Source: a virus
IMG/VR virus record: IMGVR_UViG_3300032315_000601
Span: 1-64,000 of that record
Strand: one strand, 5' to 3'
DNA length: 64,000 bases
The notes under the pieces were generated by a model, which did not search any database, was not told the origin of the DNA, and was given only the letters and a program-made list of their open reading frames with translations. The position numbers were made by a program, and so were the translations under genes. Positions 8,243 to 16,582 of this stretch are shown here, piece by piece; the stretch's first letter is position 1; each line of letters opens with the position of its first letter.

Positions 8243-9129
8243 TCAGAGTCAGGGTTCCAATTATTCTTAAATTTCTTTACTCGTCTATCTGTCGCAATTT
8301 TCTTTTTAGTGGTAGTTGACTTAACGGGTTTTACCACATCCCCACTAATGGGGGAAGAATTAGTTTTGACTTTATTACCATCTAGCTCAGACAAAAGCAA
8401 CCTTGCCAAGGAAAGATCTTTGCAGCCGTGAACCACAACTGCTTCGGGGAGGATAGGTTTGTTTGTGTGTAAATCCGGGTGGGGCATGTCAAAATTATCG
8501 CAGACAATCTCCCCATCTTCCCTACGGTAATTGCAAGTTTTCCAGTTATGTTGGATCAAAGGAGTATCGGTCAACCCTGCCTTGATGACCTCCCACTGAA
8601 TCCAAACATCGAACGCCTGACCTTCTTCAAAACGCCACAAACTACAAAGTTCAGTGAAATTCTTGGGGTAGATTCCCGTACCAGCCATGTGGTATCCTTT
8701 GGATACTAGTTTTTTATTCGGATCGGAGTAGTAGGTAGAGTGTTTGGCTCCCAAGAAAACGGCATGCGCTGCGACATACTCTTTTTGAAGAGCGTCTAAC
8801 CAGCCTTTTTTAAGGGGTGTGTTGTCGAGTTCGAACCAATACCAAGGTTGGTCAATAATTCCGTTTGTGTACAAATAAGAAACCGTGTTGCGAAAGTATG
8901 CGTTAGGTCCTAGCGGCCAACCTTTCGCCAAACACTGAAAAACGTAAGTGGAAGTATCCCTAAATTGACTTTTTAATTTTGCGTGGAGTTCGTTAACCAA
9001 AGGTCCGCAATCTGTAGAACCCACGACAAGTAAATCGTGATTGGCGCAACTTCCTAATTTGTTGATTAGTTCCGAAATTGGGTCGACCATCTGTTCGTCA
9101 GCCTCGCTGACAGGAATGATTACAAGCAT
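8239..9129 (-). CDS. Glycosyltransferase, GT-A type
   Basis: 296 residues. It opens MLVIIPVSEADEQM, followed by a nucleotide-sugar-fold-like N-terminal half and, near residues 92-98, YWFELDN, where the Asp may play the part of the GT-A D-x-D metal site. The C-terminal 60 residues are Lys/Ser/Thr rich and probably disordered. A glycosyltransferase between terL and portal is unusual. It is translationally coupled to the portal (ATGA), so it is expressed with the virion genes. It may decorate a virion protein or modify a host glycan. Substrate unknown. Start: ATG at 9129 with no evident Shine-Dalgarno. Confidence 0.65.
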   Translation of the reverse strand: MLVIIPVSEADEQMVDPISELINKLGSCANHDLLVVGSTDCGPLVNELHAKLKSQFRDTSTYVFQCLAKGWPLGPNAYFRNTVSYLYTNGIIDQPWYWFELDNTPLKKGWLDALQKEYVAAHAVFLGAKHSTYYSDPNKKLVSKGYHMAGTGIYPKNFTELCSLWRFEEGQAFDVWIQWEVIKAGLTDTPLIQHNWKTCNYRREDGEIVCDNFDMPHPDLHTNKPILPEAVVVHGCKDLSLARLLLSELDGNKVKTNSSPISGDVVKPVKSTTTKKKIATDRRVKKFKNNWNPDSE

Positions 9130-9178
9130 GTGATTTTTGGGTTCGGTAAGTCCCTACAGCGATGGTTTATTCGCCAAA

Positions 9179-10927
9179 TTAACTTCCGTAAGCAAGTGTT
9201 TTACTAGCTTTTTTGATCAGGTCAACTTTTTTAAACCACTTTTTATAGCCTATATTCTGTTGATACGGATCATCGGCAATTTTGTCGACTGCAGTTAAAT
9301 TGTGCCTCGTTCGACACAGTTCGACCAAGATAAAAGCGGCATCTGAAATGTCTGGCGATTTGCCAATTCGGGACTTCATATCCGATTTAGTTTCGACTCG
9401 TATCCGCATGCTCAAACCTTTTTCCGTGGTGTATTGACGCTCGGTCATTTCTCGAACTAGCTCCCGGCACACTCCGAATAGCTGTTTATTCCGTATTAGC
9501 TCCTTACCCGTCCACCATAACTCCGATACTCTGTTTGCATACCTTTCATGGCCCGGTACCCTGTCCGTCAGGGAGACGGGTTTTTCACTAGCCCTACCCC
9601 CAAACTGCACTCGGAGCACTTTACGGGACCAGAGTGCATCTACCACGTCACCGAAGGGGGCACCGCCTCCACTGGCATCGTAAGCGGCATTCTGGGGAGT
9701 TACGCCCCAAGCTTCGCACTTATCTTTAAATTGTCGGGCAATTTGAAAAGCTCTTGGCTCCTCTTTATTGGTAACGTCCTCCCGAAGCTCTTCGTAGTGG
9801 TCTAGACACATTACTCTTCGTCCAGTGGTATCAATCCCGACAAACCCAAAATACAGAATGCTGCGGTCGCCATTAGCACTAAAAGAAGGGTCAAGAGCGG
9901 CTACTTTAGTTGGCTTGTCGATCCATTCGACCCGCTTGTCGGCTCCGTATTTGATGATGTCGGATTCGCTATAGATAGAAGTGTCCGAACCTGTCGGACA
10001 CCAAAACCCTCGGTACATCCTCCAGTAGCCGGGACTGGTTTCTCCCAGTTTACTTGCACTTTCTGCAAGGTTTTGTGGAGTAATCATCCAAGGATATATC
10101 ACGTGTCCTGCAATAATATTGGGCGACTTGTGCGCATCAAAGTGTAGGCAGTGGCCACGCTCCGTCTCCCACTCTTCATCTTCCACGGTAATCGAGCCCC
10201 ACCCACCTATGGGAGTAGCGAACTGACCGAAGGGGTCGTAATAACTGGCGGGGTTGCCGATGCCGATGAGTTGGAAAAACGGGTTATTGGACAGGTTGGT
10301 GTATGCGGCTTCGAGAATTGACTCGCCTAGTTCGGGCAACTCGTCTGCGATAAAAATCACCCTCTGCTGTTTAATACCTACCAATTTACCTACGGCTTCG
10401 CGTTCTTTTTTACGTTCGGCAGCTACGAGGGCGATGCCGCAACGATCGCCATACTTGGTGTCGGTGCCGTCATCCATGCGGATCATGCCTACGGAGTCGA
10501 CTAGCTTCCCCGGCAGCCCCGGAACCGCTCGCCATAGGTCGGTGATTGCGCCCCAAATACGTTTCCGCGACTCTTTTAAACTTGTTGAAGTAACGATAAC
10601 CAGCGTAGCCCAAGGTTTCATGAGGAAATTCACGATAGCCCACAATGCGTACGCTTGGGATTTGCCGCTACTGGCGCAACCAGCTACCGCCAAGTACTTG
10701 TGCTCAAAAGCGGCCTCAATCATACGCTCCAGCCAAGGCGTCCACTCGATCGGCATCTTGGAATCGGGATGGTTCCAGAGTAAATCCACTACTTGTTTAA
10801 AGTGAAAAAGTTTCCCCGGTGACTGGGGAGGAGGGTCGTTTAGGCAACTCAGTTCCAAGGTCACCAAAGTAATATCGGCGGGGAATTCCCGTCCGTAAAC
10901 CATCACCGTTTTACTTTTTGCAGCCAT
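9179..10927 (-). CDS. terL: Terminase large subunit
   Basis: 582 residues from the ATG at 10927 (a TTG seven codons upstream is a poorer start). This is the packaging motor: an N-terminal ATPase and a C-terminal RNase H-like nuclease. Walker A is GCASSGKS (about residues 83-90) and Walker B is VIFIADE (about 190-196). Nuclease acidic residues lie in ALDPS (about 346), AAYDASGGG (about 417) and SPDISDAAF (about 529). All expected motifs are intact. The gene starts back-to-back with the integrase, 65 bp apart; the two arms of the genome diverge here. The only TerS-like gene is 13 kb away. Confidence 0.93.
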   Translation of the reverse strand: MAAKSKTVMVYGREFPADITLVTLELSCLNDPPPQSPGKLFHFKQVVDLLWNHPDSKMPIEWTPWLERMIEAAFEHKYLAVAGCASSGKSQAYALWAIVNFLMKPWATLVIVTSTSLKESRKRIWGAITDLWRAVPGLPGKLVDSVGMIRMDDGTDTKYGDRCGIALVAAERKKEREAVGKLVGIKQQRVIFIADELPELGESILEAAYTNLSNNPFFQLIGIGNPASYYDPFGQFATPIGGWGSITVEDEEWETERGHCLHFDAHKSPNIIAGHVIYPWMITPQNLAESASKLGETSPGYWRMYRGFWCPTGSDTSIYSESDIIKYGADKRVEWIDKPTKVAALDPSFSANGDRSILYFGFVGIDTTGRRVMCLDHYEELREDVTNKEEPRAFQIARQFKDKCEAWGVTPQNAAYDASGGGAPFGDVVDALWSRKVLRVQFGGRASEKPVSLTDRVPGHERYANRVSELWWTGKELIRNKQLFGVCRELVREMTERQYTTEKGLSMRIRVETKSDMKSRIGKSPDISDAAFILVELCRTRHNLTAVDKIADDPYQQNIGYKKWFKKVDLIKKASKTLAYGS

Positions 10928-10992
10928 CGTTAAAAAAGTTTTTGACAAGATTGGCCGGAGAAGTCAAGGTAGCCACACACAACTTTAAACAC

Positions 10993-12135
10993 ATGAAGCA
11001 GACTCAAACACTGAACTGGCCGCGTGTCCACAAATCGCGCTACGGCAAAATCACTATCTACCGTCAAGTTAAAGACGGTGGTAACATGTTCACCATCTCG
11101 TGGTACGTAGGGGACAAACGGGTTCGGGAGACTACCACGGATCAACTCGATGCGGAAGCGCGAGCGAGGGAAATTATGACACTGTTCCGAGAGGGCAACC
11201 CGCCAAGGGAACCTCGTAAACGCGAAGCTGTGTCCAAAAAAAGTTGGGATCATGTTGTAGGGGACGTGCCGATAGAGGAGGTAGTCAAGTACTACGCTCA
11301 AACCCACAATTTGCTGCCGTCAATTACGGTTCAGAAAGTATGTCAGGGGTACTTAGCGGTCAAGGTCAATTCTGGCATAGGGTCAAGATACCGACAAACT
11401 TTGCAACAACATTTGAATAAATTTTCAACTAAATACGGAGATACCAACATTAGCGCAGTAACCTCTGCGGAGCTAAACGACTATCTGTTGAACATGGTCG
11501 ATTTGAGAACAAGGTTTAATCATCGAGCAAGTCTTCGTGGATTGTTCAAATGGGCTAAGAATCAGAACTACATCCATAAATCCTGCGTTGAAGAAACGGA
11601 ACTGCCGAAATTTAAGAACAAAAGTCCTGACCTGTTTACTGCGGATGAACTGGCTAAGTTGGTAGCCGTAGCCGATGAACGATCCCTGCCCATGCTTATT
11701 GCGGGGGCGTATGCGGGTGTCCGGATGTCAGAGATTGAACGGCTAAAATGGAGTGACATTAACTGGGAGGAACGAGCTTTTATCCTTGGGCCGGAATTGA
11801 CGAAGACCAACCGTGGTAGGGTGGCTTACTTTCCCAAATGTGTGGAAGAAACCCTACGGAAACTCGCAGTTACGGCCAGACTGAGGGACTGCACTAAATT
11901 CTTGCAAGACACCTGTTCAGATCACATTTCAAAGCTGGTGAAAGATAGCAGGGTAGTGTGGAGAAAAAATGGATTGCGTAAAACTTTCATTTCATGTCAA
12001 ATCTCCCTGACACGGAACGCAGCAGAAGTAGCGGAACAGTGTGGAAATTCACCTACAGTTATTCAACAAAACTACAAAGGTCTCGTAACTAAAGTCGAAG
12101 CCGAAACATGGTTCAACGTACTTGCATCAACTTAA
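10993..12135 (+). CDS. int: Tyrosine recombinase / integrase
   Basis: 380 residues from the ATG at 10993; an earlier in-frame start at 10918 would run into terL. The N-terminal half holds an arm-binding and a SAM-like core-binding region, and the catalytic domain is C-terminal. Catalytic candidates: Arg 244 (AGVRMSEIERL), Lys 271 (LTKTNRG), Asn 326 with Arg 329 (NGLRKTF, where His is usual), Asn 352 (GNSP, His in most relatives) and Tyr 361 (QNYKGLV). The His-to-Asn changes and the closing EAETWF pattern resemble integrases from Verrucomicrobiota/PVC genomes. It suggests lysogeny. No attP was identified beside it. Confidence 0.9.
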   Translation: MKQTQTLNWPRVHKSRYGKITIYRQVKDGGNMFTISWYVGDKRVRETTTDQLDAEARAREIMTLFREGNPPREPRKREAVSKKSWDHVVGDVPIEEVVKYYAQTHNLLPSITVQKVCQGYLAVKVNSGIGSRYRQTLQQHLNKFSTKYGDTNISAVTSAELNDYLLNMVDLRTRFNHRASLRGLFKWAKNQNYIHKSCVEETELPKFKNKSPDLFTADELAKLVAVADERSLPMLIAGAYAGVRMSEIERLKWSDINWEERAFILGPELTKTNRGRVAYFPKCVEETLRKLAVTARLRDCTKFLQDTCSDHISKLVKDSRVVWRKNGLRKTFISCQISLTRNAAEVAEQCGNSPTVIQQNYKGLVTKVEAETWFNVLAST

Positions 12136-12141
12136 AACAAA

Positions 12142-12363
12142 ATGGCTAATGGAACCCTCTCCTTTCAACTCCCCGAAGAACGACCGGAATTTGATCTGGC
12201 ATGTAAAGCAAGGGATCTTCTTGTTGTTCTTGATACCTTTGATAGCCATCTTCGTTCTCATCTTCGCCATTCTACTGATCCCGATTGGGATACAGCTACT
12301 GTGGAAAAGCTTTACGAGCTTCTTAACCAGATGAAAACCGAATACTGCCTCCATATCGACTAA
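12142..12363 (+). CDS. Conserved small phage protein (LPEER-type)
   Basis: 73 residues, starting 6 nt after the integrase stop. The pattern is 'F.LPEER.EF.LA', then a helix, then 'LD..D..LR', ending in a helix with YELLNQMKTEYCL. I know this layout from a small conserved protein found next to replication genes in many siphoviruses and podoviruses, function unknown. A second frame over the same stretch (12122-12334) encodes a hydrophobic peptide, but the frame reported here fits its neighbours better. Confidence 0.7.
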   Translation: MANGTLSFQLPEERPEFDLACKARDLLVVLDTFDSHLRSHLRHSTDPDWDTATVEKLYELLNQMKTEYCLHID

Positions 12364-12367
12364 ACCG

Positions 12368-12823
12368 ATGATTATCATAGCAATTGATCCGGGAAAATCT
12401 GGAGCCTTCGTAGCAGGGCAAACTCTCGACGATCCGCACTGTTTTAACATGCCGGATACGCTTGGCGACATGGTCGAGCTTTTCCGAAAACTTGTTAAAG
12501 TCGCAGATTGTGTGGTTTATCTCGAAAAAGTGGGTGGCTATATCGGAGGGAGAGGTGCTCCGGGATCCGCTATGTTTAACTTCGGTCAAAATTACGGACA
12601 TCTTGAGGCTATACCCCATGCAATGGGTGTTGAAATAAGACACGTTACACCACAAAAATGGCAGAAAGCGTTGGGGCTCGGTACATCTAACGGACGTTCT
12701 AAAACAGAGTGGAAAAATCACTTGAAAGCAAAAGCTCAAATGCTTTATCCGAACAAAAAAGTAACATTGGCTAGTGCAGATGCCTTGTTAATTTACCACG
12801 CAGCTAAGCGTGGACTTATCTAA
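12368..12823 (+). CDS. RuvC-like Holliday junction resolvase
   Basis: 151 residues with an RNase H fold. Acidic residues expected to bind metal are Asp 7 (IDPGKSG), Glu 53 (VVYLEKVGG) and Asp 138 (ASADALLIYHAAKRG). These are the signatures of phage RuvC-like endonucleases that resolve branched DNA during replication and before packaging. It starts 4 nt after the previous gene and is followed by the structured RNA and terminator at 12832-12964. Confidence 0.85.
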   Translation: MIIIAIDPGKSGAFVAGQTLDDPHCFNMPDTLGDMVELFRKLVKVADCVVYLEKVGGYIGGRGAPGSAMFNFGQNYGHLEAIPHAMGVEIRHVTPQKWQKALGLGTSNGRSKTEWKNHLKAKAQMLYPNKKVTLASADALLIYHAAKRGLI

Positions 12824-12831
12824 ATTTTACA

Positions 12832-12964
12832 TATGGGAGAACAGGCGGACATTATTAAAAGGTTTAAGGGAGCCTTGCGCAATGTTGACAGCTTGCCCTG
12901 TGTAGCGACCTCCCATACCTTGGGGGACCCGTTAAAGGTCTTGGTGTGAGGGGTCGCATTTTTT
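12832..12964 (+). promoter_or_regulatory. Riboswitch-like leader with competing stems
   Basis: TATGGGAG (12832-12839) pairs perfectly with CTCCCATA (12910-12917), with ACAGG (12841-12845) and CCTGT (12897-12901) stacking inside and small inner stems, giving a closed multi-stem domain of about 85 nt. The 3' strand of that closing stem also lies inside the terminator stem starting at 12905, so the two cannot form together. This is the architecture of a transcriptional riboswitch or attenuator in front of the 12968-15666 genes. No known aptamer class was recognised, and nothing here shows a ligand. Confidence 0.5.
12905..12964 (+). terminator. Intrinsic terminator, directly before a start codon
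   Basis: GCGACC (12905-12910) to GGTCGC (12952-12957) continues inward as a 15-pair stem with one mismatch, and a second GACC/GGTC stem caps it (12926-12940). It is followed by a T-run at 12959-12964. Only 3 nt separate the T-run from the ATG at 12968, leaving no room for a separate ribosome site. Confidence 0.75.
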
Positions 12965-12967
12965 ACT

Positions 12968-13237
12968 ATGGCTATTAACGACCTAAGTCAGGCAGGAAAA
13001 GGCGACTCTCCCCGTCCAGTAAACGGGGACGAGTATCGCAAAAACTACGATTCTATCTTCCGTAAGAAGTATCCGGATTGGATTTGCAATTCTTGTGGGA
13101 AGCTCCACGGGAAGAGACCCGAGGGCAATCCCTACGGAGCTACCTACCATATCGATGAGTGTGGCATTTGCGGTGAGGTATGCGAAGTCACAGAATGTCG
13201 TGACTTTGGCCATCTCAAAGAAGGTTGGAACCGCTGA
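12968..13237 (+). CDS. Small zinc-binding phage protein
   Basis: 89 residues. A first CNSCGK knuckle near residue 40 and a second group, DECGICGEVCEVTECRDFGH, near residues 62-82 make a probable zinc ribbon. The 'CgiCg...vTe.rDFG' ending is a pattern I recall from small conserved phage proteins of unknown function. Its ATG sits immediately after the terminator T-run, so expression depends on read-through or on a leaderless-like start. The 3' end overlaps the helicase start by 13 nt. Confidence 0.75.
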   Translation: MAINDLSQAGKGDSPRPVNGDEYRKNYDSIFRKKYPDWICNSCGKLHGKRPEGNPYGATYHIDECGICGEVCEVTECRDFGHLKEGWNR

Positions 13238-15666
13238 AAACTCTCTACCCAGTCCAAGCAACGCATGTGCAAAAAATCTGCACGGCTTTACTGCGTAACA
13301 ACGCCGCGCTTGACTCCAGCGACACGGGCACGGGTAAGACTGTATGCGCTGTAGAGGCTACCAAGACTCTTGGTAAGAAAGCCTTCGTTATTTGCCCGAA
13401 GATCGTGATTCCTTCGTGGGAAAAAACTTTGGCTGAACAAGGTGCTTCAGTGATCGGTATCGTTAACTACGAAAAACTGCGCACGGGTCGCACACGATTT
13501 GGCCATTGGGCAGCAAAGAACTTCACGTTCACAATACCGGACGATGCACTAATCATCTGGGACGAGGTTCATCGTTGCCAAGGACTCTGGAGTAAAAACG
13601 CCAAAATGCTGATCTCGGCAAAGAAGTGGACGAACCTCATGCTCTCGGCATCGGCTTGCGAAGATCCAACCGAGATGAGGGCCAGCGGGTTTGTGCTAGG
13701 GCTGCACAGCCTTTCAAACTTTTTTAACTGGGCCAAAGCTCGGGGCTGCTACGTAAATCCGTGGGGTGCGCTGGAGTTCAAGCAAAACGAGCGGTGGGCA
13801 CTGGACAGCATTAACCAAGAACTTTACCCAGCGCGGGGCGATCGTATGACGCGAGCCGACCTCAAAGATTTTTTCAAAAACACACGCATTATCACCGACC
13901 CGTTGGACTTTGGGGACAAGGGTCAGATTCAAAAAATTTATGACGAAATGGACCAAGAACTCTCAGCCCTCGAACAAAAAGCCAAGGGAGACAGCAAAAA
14001 CAAAGCCGCACAAAAACTTGTTGCTCAACTCCGAGCTAGACAAGGAATCGAACTTGCAAAAGTACCAGCAACGGTTGAAATCATCGAAGACGAAATCCAA
14101 GGGGGCAATTCGGTGGCCGTCTTCCTCAACTTTGATGCTACGCTTGAAGCGATTGGGCAACGGCTCAAAGTCCCCTACGAAGTCATCAAAGGCGGTCAAA
14201 AAGCGGAAGCCAGAGAAAAAGCGGTGGGTAACTTTTGCGCAGACAGAACACACGTTATCCTATGCAACATCGCCGCTGGAGGACTGGGAGTTTCGCTCCA
14301 CGATGTCAATGGGGTTCGTCCCCGCACGGCCCTTATTTCACCAACGTACAACGCCAAAGACATGCTCCAAACCATCGGACGAGTTGATCGAGCAGGAGCC
14401 CAAAGCGACAGCGTCCAACGGATCCTCTTCGCGGCGGGTACGGTCGAAGAGAAAGTTGAAACGAGCGTTCGAGCTAAATTAAAAAATATTTCGGATCTGC
14501 ACGAAAAAGATTTGACCGAACCGGAAACACCAAGTATCAATGTCCCACACATGAATGAGAAACCGACACAAACGGTAGAGAAACTTCACGCCGAGCACGG
14601 GCCTTCGAGCCTCAAATACAAGGAGATTTGTCCTAGCTGGCGCAACCGCGAAGGCAAGAACTGGGCCTCCGAAAAGGGTGATCGCATTCACGAAGCGATG
14701 GAGTTCGATGACCCGTCCAAATGCGCCAACGACGAAGAACGATCCATCTACGAGTTGCTCCAAGGTTACGTAGCCCAAATTTGCAAGGGCAGGCAGGTGA
14801 CGAAAGATTTTCGCGAGGTCAAGGTCCAAATCGATCTGGGGGCGGGTCGTAATACTTTCGGCACCTGTGATCGGTTTATCACGTACGCCAATGGCGTGGC
14901 GGACGCGATCGATTACAAGACCGGATTCGGCGCAATCGATGACGCCGAGATCAATATCCAAGGTCAGGCTTACGTGCTGGGACTGTTCCAAAAATTTACT
15001 GATATTCAAGAAATCACCATGTATTTTCTCGTGCCAGCGCGGGACGAGGTATCAATGCACACGTACAAAAGAAGTGATATGGGTGGTATCAAACTACGTG
15101 TGTCAACAGTCATCGAACGTGCCCAACTGGGTGAGGTGTTTAATCCGCAAGCTGGAGTTTGCGATTATTGTGGCAATCAGGCACGATGCACCGCGCTGGC
15201 CGAGAAAGCTCTTCTCATTGCGAAACGATACGACACGGAAGGTCTGGTGATTCCGGACTCGGTTCGTGGTTCCGAACAAGACGATCCTGAAAAAGTTTCC
15301 GATCTACTAACCTTAGTCCCCATCATTGAATCGTGGGCGACCGGAGTCCGTAAACGGGCTACTGAAATGGCCGTGGATCAAGGTTTAGAGCTTCCGGGGT
15401 TCAAGGTCATCGAGATGACCAAGCCAAGAACAATTACAAGTGCGCTAGGTGCGTACGAGGCCGTTAAGGATAGCGTAGATTTGCGTGACTTCCTTTCTGC
15501 CGTCGACAAGGTCTCCGTGACCAAGTTGGAAGACATTTTTGCCCAGAAAGCCGCTCGCGGCACAAAGGCGAAAACTCGCGCTGCCCTCGAAGGGAAGTTG
15601 CGGGATTTAGGAGTCCTTCAAGATGAAGGGGTTTCCTATCAACTAAGAAAAAATAAAAACCAATAA
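13225..15666 (+). CDS. SNF2-type helicase fused to PD-(D/E)XK nuclease
   Basis: 813 residues from a TTG at 13225 (preceded directly by AAGAAGG). Helicase part: motif I SSDTGTGKT (31-39), motif II DEVH (113-116), motif III LSASA (140-144), motif VI QTIGRVDRAG (382-391). From about residue 455 a separate nuclease domain begins (SSLKYKEICPSW). It carries His 489, Asp 549 (GTCDRF), Asp 563 with Lys 565 (IDYKTG) and Gln 579, then Cys 646, 649 and 655, possibly metal binding. The last 150 residues resemble the tail of DUF2800 phage nucleases. These parts are normally separate genes in phages. An internal ATG at 14551 could also give the nuclease alone. Confidence 0.85.
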   Translation: MEPLKTLYPVQATHVQKICTALLRNNAALDSSDTGTGKTVCAVEATKTLGKKAFVICPKIVIPSWEKTLAEQGASVIGIVNYEKLRTGRTRFGHWAAKNFTFTIPDDALIIWDEVHRCQGLWSKNAKMLISAKKWTNLMLSASACEDPTEMRASGFVLGLHSLSNFFNWAKARGCYVNPWGALEFKQNERWALDSINQELYPARGDRMTRADLKDFFKNTRIITDPLDFGDKGQIQKIYDEMDQELSALEQKAKGDSKNKAAQKLVAQLRARQGIELAKVPATVEIIEDEIQGGNSVAVFLNFDATLEAIGQRLKVPYEVIKGGQKAEAREKAVGNFCADRTHVILCNIAAGGLGVSLHDVNGVRPRTALISPTYNAKDMLQTIGRVDRAGAQSDSVQRILFAAGTVEEKVETSVRAKLKNISDLHEKDLTEPETPSINVPHMNEKPTQTVEKLHAEHGPSSLKYKEICPSWRNREGKNWASEKGDRIHEAMEFDDPSKCANDEERSIYELLQGYVAQICKGRQVTKDFREVKVQIDLGAGRNTFGTCDRFITYANGVADAIDYKTGFGAIDDAEINIQGQAYVLGLFQKFTDIQEITMYFLVPARDEVSMHTYKRSDMGGIKLRVSTVIERAQLGEVFNPQAGVCDYCGNQARCTALAEKALLIAKRYDTEGLVIPDSVRGSEQDDPEKVSDLLTLVPIIESWATGVRKRATEMAVDQGLELPGFKVIEMTKPRTITSALGAYEAVKDSVDLRDFLSAVDKVSVTKLEDIFAQKAARGTKAKTRAALEGKLRDLGVLQDEGVSYQLRKNKNQ

Positions 15667-15690
15667 ACCATTAGAAACCAAGTAAACCAT

Positions 15691-16449
15691 ATGTCTACTG
15701 TATCGTTCAAAAATGCGGCTCCTGTTATCAGTGAGCCAGAAATCATCGAAGCTCAGATCGTCTCGGTTAACTCCGAATCAAAAGCGGTCGCGACAACTTC
15801 GACTAACAAAGTGATAAGCGGCGGTGCCCGAGGCATCGAAGGCGAGATCACAACAAAGGACATTGTCCTTCCTCGCATCAACCTAGTCCAAAAGACTGGG
15901 CCGCTCGTGGACTCGGGGATGGTCCCCGGCTCCTTTGTGTTCGACAAAGAAGTCAATCTTACCAACGGCAAAGATCCGCTGAAAGTCACGGTCTTGCGCC
16001 TTGTTAAGCAGTACAAACAGAAGTTGGAGTACGGTGATCCGTCTACCCCACTGGTGTTTACTACTCAACAAGAAGTTATAGATAACGGTGGTTCACTCCG
16101 CTATGGAGAGCCTAACTACTTCCAAGAGATTGCACATCTGTTCTTGGCGATTGCCAAACCGGACAGCATCTCTGAGCAGCACGCTAGCCATTTCTATCGC
16201 GAACACGGTGGCAAACAATACACAAATGCTGTGTATACCGTTGCTTCCACTGCGTTCACCTCAGTCGGCAAGAAAGTCATCAAAGCAGGCTACAGTCAGC
16301 TTCGCGATGGCCTCTGGCTTGGCGAGTGGGAATTGACAAGCCAACTCCAGAAAAATACCAAGGGATCTTGGTTTATTCCGGAGGTGACATTCCGTGGAAT
16401 GCATGATAAGGATGCTACTGCGTTCTTTGATTCCATGGCGAATGCCTAG
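15691..16449 (+). CDS. Probable phage DNA-metabolism protein (ssDNA-binding-like)
   Basis: 252 residues, beginning after a 25-nt gap with an A-rich leader. A disordered N-terminal 55 residues is followed by a compact domain (about 58-245) with the 'LPRI.LVQKTGPLV..G..PGSFV' start seen in a phage family encoded between helicase-nuclease and DNA polymerase genes. The family has no fixed name that I can recall. Position and style suggest binding of single-stranded DNA or a recombination accessory role, which is inference from neighbours only. Confidence 0.65.
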   Translation: MSTVSFKNAAPVISEPEIIEAQIVSVNSESKAVATTSTNKVISGGARGIEGEITTKDIVLPRINLVQKTGPLVDSGMVPGSFVFDKEVNLTNGKDPLKVTVLRLVKQYKQKLEYGDPSTPLVFTTQQEVIDNGGSLRYGEPNYFQEIAHLFLAIAKPDSISEQHASHFYREHGGKQYTNAVYTVASTAFTSVGKKVIKAGYSQLRDGLWLGEWELTSQLQKNTKGSWFIPEVTFRGMHDKDATAFFDSMANA

Positions 16450-16458
16450 TAATTAACA

Positions 16459-16567
16459 GTTCGGGTACGGCGAATGCTGTGCGGGGAGATCCCGCACGAC
16501 AGGGTTATCGTAGGCGTTAAAACGCCCCTCATGTGTTCCCTAGTGTGAAACAAAGTTGTACCCGAAC
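16459..16567 (+). ncRNA. Candidate structured RNA before DNA polymerase
   Basis: GTTCGGGTAC (16459-16468) and GTACCCGAAC (16558-16567) make a 10-bp perfect closing stem around about 90 nt. Inside are GTGCGGG/CCCGCAC (16479-16485 and 16491-16497, 5-nt loop), ACGA/TCGT near 16496-16511, and GGCGTT/AACGCC (16513-16526). This multi-branched fold fills nearly the whole gap, ending 15 nt before the polymerase ATG, so it may gate translation of that gene. No known RNA class was recognised. It has no T-run, so a terminator is unlikely. Confidence 0.55.
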
Positions 16568-16582
16568 CTTTACTATTACAAA

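Noticed and set aside
12122-12334. 70-codon hydrophobic frame after integrase
   Set aside because: Overlaps the better-supported LPEER-type gene; hydrophobicity is a by-product of the frame shift.
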